A stretch of 60,000 bases of DNA from Acanthaster planci (Eukaryota > Echinodermata > Asteroidea > Valvatida > Acanthasteridae), in the NCBI RefSeq assembly GCF_001949145.1, contig NW_019091471.1:126001-186000 (forward strand), written 5' to 3'. The translations under genes were made by a program, and so were the position numbers. The first letter of the stretch is position 1. Each line of letters opens with the position of its first letter. Under the pieces are notes generated by a model. It did not search any database. It was not told where the DNA came from and worked only from the letters and a program-made list of their open reading frames with translations. Below, one piece after another: positions 57,401 through 60,000 of this stretch.

Positions 57401-59015
57401 ATTTCTACTGCACAGCATTATGATGGATAAGCTTAGTCTTGGTCCAAAGATTTCTAGAGGTTTTTTTTTTGGGGGGGGGTTTCTTATAGATTTCTGGCCT
57501 GTGAATGGTGACGTGGGAATATCATTGAATAGGAAAGGAACAAAAGGAGCAATATGCCGTCCTCCATTGCACATCTGCTCGAAACCATGGGTACTTTGAC
57601 AAGTTCATAGGTGCCTTGCACAAGAGAGGCCGCTTTACCACCTAGCCGTAAAGTTCCTTGGGCTTGACACGCTGCATGCACACACTTGTTCATGTACATA
57701 ATGGCGATGAGAATATTTGAATAATTTCAAGCCAGAAGGGTTACACCGTCCCAGTCGCTGGCATCCAAGCAACAGCTCAACCTCTCATCACTAGTGAATT
57801 GAAAGAGCATATGTGCACCAAGTCTATAAACAAATCTAGTGACATTACATTGAACATTTCCAAAGGCCACCATTCATGATGGGAAGCATTGTACTGGATT
57901 TTGTACATAGCAGCTGTCACAGAACAATGGCTTCGATAATTATCACAATGCTAACCATGTGCTGGGGCGTTTCTGAACGACCAATTGTGACTTTACGATA
58001 GTCATTGGATTTGCCTATAACCAAGGATTCAACTATAGTCTTACTCAGTGTAATTTGTGATTCCTTGCCTTAATGGTTTTCTGTCATGATGAATGGTGTC
58101 CTTCAGGAATAACCTTGTACTTTCATAAGCCCGCCGCCTCATTCCCAGACTGCCCCAGGTGCTGTAGCCATTGGTAGGCTGTGACACCCCCCTATCAAGG
58201 GCCAAGTTCAGTCAGCGACCATTTGTGGAACCATTAGTCTATTCTCTCTGGTAACACTGCACAAACTGTTTATTGGGTTCCAGGCAAAACCAACTTCTTG
58301 TTTGTCACTGATCAAACTTGGCCAAGTATGGGCATCACTTGGCTCATGAGCAGAAACCTAAACAAAATATTTTTAAATAAGTTCCGGGTCAAAGTTATTG
58401 ATCATGCCGAGGAATGGTGTAAAAAGTAGATGCTTGAAGCATTAACTAGAATATAGTATTCTACAGTGTGAATAGTTGTGATTTAAAACTAATGAAACTG
58501 AAAAATGAAAAGCATACTACATAAATAGCTTGTGATCATTTTTTTAAGATACTGTACTCTGTAAGGGTTGTCTTCCTCTTGCTGGTCCTGTATAGTGTGT
58601 GTAAAAATGGAGAGGTTTAGTTAACTTTCAAGCTGGACTAGTTTTTGGAAGGTGCATAAAGATTTCACCTACCTTTGTTGGCCTTCGTTAAAGCTTGCAT
58701 CGAGAGTCCCTTTTCATTGATGTCATTTTGATTGGATGAATACCGATACTGTTATTCTTACTGATAAATTTTGACAGCATTTGTGGAATGTCCACTTGCT
58801 TTTTTGTTCTTTTTTTTGTTGGAGTAATCACATATTTGATTTTTTTGGATATGCACTGTTTAAATTGATCACACAGCGGCCTGGAATGTTTGGAAGGTGC
58901 ACTAAGGAGTGAGCAGCCAGACTTTGTTTTTAGATTTAGACGATGTGGATAATTAGTTGTTCGATTTTTTGTTGTAATAATTTCTCTAGTGTGTTTAAGT
59001 GTAATTGATCATTGT

Positions 59016-59021
59016 AATAAA
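59016..59021 (+). terminator. Distal poly(A) signal, probable end of the ceramide synthase transcript
   Basis: AATAAA is followed about 50 bases on by a GU-rich stretch (TTTTTATGTGTGATTTTGTT). It is the best-arranged signal after the stop codon, though far from it. Confidence 0.4.
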
Positions 59022-59040
59022 AAGTAACAGAGAATAATGT

Positions 59041-60000
59041 ATGGTACATTTATTGACTTGGTCGTTTTTATGTGTGATTTTGTTGCAGAAACAAATCAAA
59101 TTCTCATGCCTGGTTTTGGGTGTGTGATTTTTACACACAACGTAGGGGGTTGCAGTTAGGCGGAAAACATGGATTTGAATGATGGTTGAAACTTCAACAT
59201 ATTTTCTTGTTTGTACCCTGGGTGTACATCGGCATAGTCAGGGTCCTCACGGTTTTGGGGATGAACGGGGAGCTGGATTTATATGGGGGGGGAGTACAAG
59301 GATCAAGTTTCTTAATATCACTGCTTTGTCTTCTAAATTTCTAGTAATTTCTAGTTTTTGTTGGCGCCCCACACCCCCAATCTCCTCTTCCCTTTTTGCC
59401 ATTATGTGCGTGTTGCCAAAAACCATTCGTAGCGTAGATGTTCAGGGTCATGATGGATACATTTTTGTTTCTTTGTAATTTCTCCAAAGTTAGCTTTAAC
59501 TGCTTTTTGTGTCAACAACACGGTGGTTTGTAAATTTTGATTGCAGGTATATAAACAGGGTGAGTGATCAGAGGTGATAAATACTGATTGAAATCATACA
59601 AATTACAGTATGCCATTTTTTTTCTGACGAAGGAAGAAGATGCTTCCATTGACAAACAGCATTTTCGAAATGAGTGGATTCGGCTTAGACTTCGGTTTGG
59701 CTGGTTCCAGCCATTTTGAAGGCGCACTCAAAACTACTTGTTCAAGCTCCAACTGGAACATCGACACCGAAGTCTAAGCCGAATCCACTCGTTTCGAAAA
59801 CGCTCATAGTGTTTGCCTTATATTTTTAAATGTCTAAACAAGTAAAATTTAAGAAAAGATAAATACCAGTAGCCCTGATAAACTGATTAACAAATCAGAA
59901 CACGGGAGTTATATGAAGAACCACAACTTTATCAGTTTTTGTTTATTCTACAAAATACACAAGTTCTGAACATTTTTAAAGATTTCAAAAGCCTTTGGGA
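59041..60000. other. Intergenic tail
   Basis: AT-rich sequence downstream of the ceramide synthase. Apart from the hairpin at 59658-59804 I see nothing supportable. Confidence 0.5.
59658..59804. mobile_element. 147-bp hairpin MITE
   Basis: Arms of about 40 bp, beginning AGCATTTTCGAAATGAGTGG on the left and ending CGTTTCGAAAACGCT on the right, are near-perfect inverted repeats around a loop of about 65 bp. It may be a MITE or a structured RNA/siRNA source. No target duplication seen. Confidence 0.65.

Larger units (their letters stand above)
53029..59040 (+). other. Ceramide synthase 3' UTR (about 90 nt to 6 kb, depending on the poly(A) site)
   Basis: No other gene is supportable. An early AATAAA at 53118 lies 90 bases after the stop but sits in an A-rich/CAAA run. 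A better arranged signal is at 59016, so a 6-kb UTR is possible. A Pumilio-type TGTAAATA is at 56781, and two nested MITEs lie at 54155-54452. Confidence 0.45.

Noticed and set aside
56810-57574. 154-codon + strand and 164-codon - strand open frames in the distal 3' flank
   Set aside because: No family resemblance, overlapping on opposite strands, and the encoded sequence has low-complexity stretches from poly-C/poly-G runs.

Overview
The window is eukaryotic (metazoan) nuclear DNA. It has multi-exon genes with GT-AG introns, long AT-rich untranslated regions, AATAAA poly(A) signals, many short inverted-repeat transposon relics, and a 599-base assembly gap. Two genes can be supported, both on the + strand. 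They encode a MEC-8/couch-potato/RBPMS-type RNA-binding protein (3' end only) and a CERS1-type ceramide synthase (complete coding region). The protein sequences and the dense palindromic ACATGT/GTACAT microsatellites suggest a marine invertebrate, most plausibly a deuterostome (echinoderm, hemichordate or cephalochordate). The sequence alone does not settle the species.

Layout. 1-4095: the last four coding exons of the RNA-binding protein, carrying its C-terminal RRM and a short tail. 4096 to about 12360: a very long, T-rich 3' UTR ending at a textbook AATAAA plus GU-rich downstream element, with several small hairpin or MITE insertions. 12361-19116: the intergenic and upstream region. It is richer in CG and contains a MITE with a perfect 9-bp target duplication, two copies of a GGTGCGTTCGATTAG-ended MITE (one interrupted by the gap at 16108-16706), and the presumed promoter/5' UTR of the ceramide synthase. 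19117-53028: the ceramide synthase in seven coding exons (377 codons), with a first intron of about 26.8 kb. 53029 to about 59040: its long 3' UTR. 59041-60000: intergenic sequence with a long hairpin.

The two genes have unrelated functions (RNA processing; sphingolipid synthesis in the ER) and simply lie head-to-tail. Most of the other structure is mobile-element debris: hAT-like, pogo/Tigger-like, piggyBac-like (TTAA-flanked) and unclassified MITEs. Several have intact terminal inverted repeats and recognisable target duplications. No intact transposase, tRNA gene, rRNA gene or CRISPR array was found, and I found no convincing new multi-gene system. The points most worth a second look are a NAGNAG tandem acceptor, the two very long 3' UTRs, a family of 70-bp TTAA-flanked elements, two nearly identical 179-bp elements 687 bp apart, and the concentration of the hexamer repeat inside one intron.
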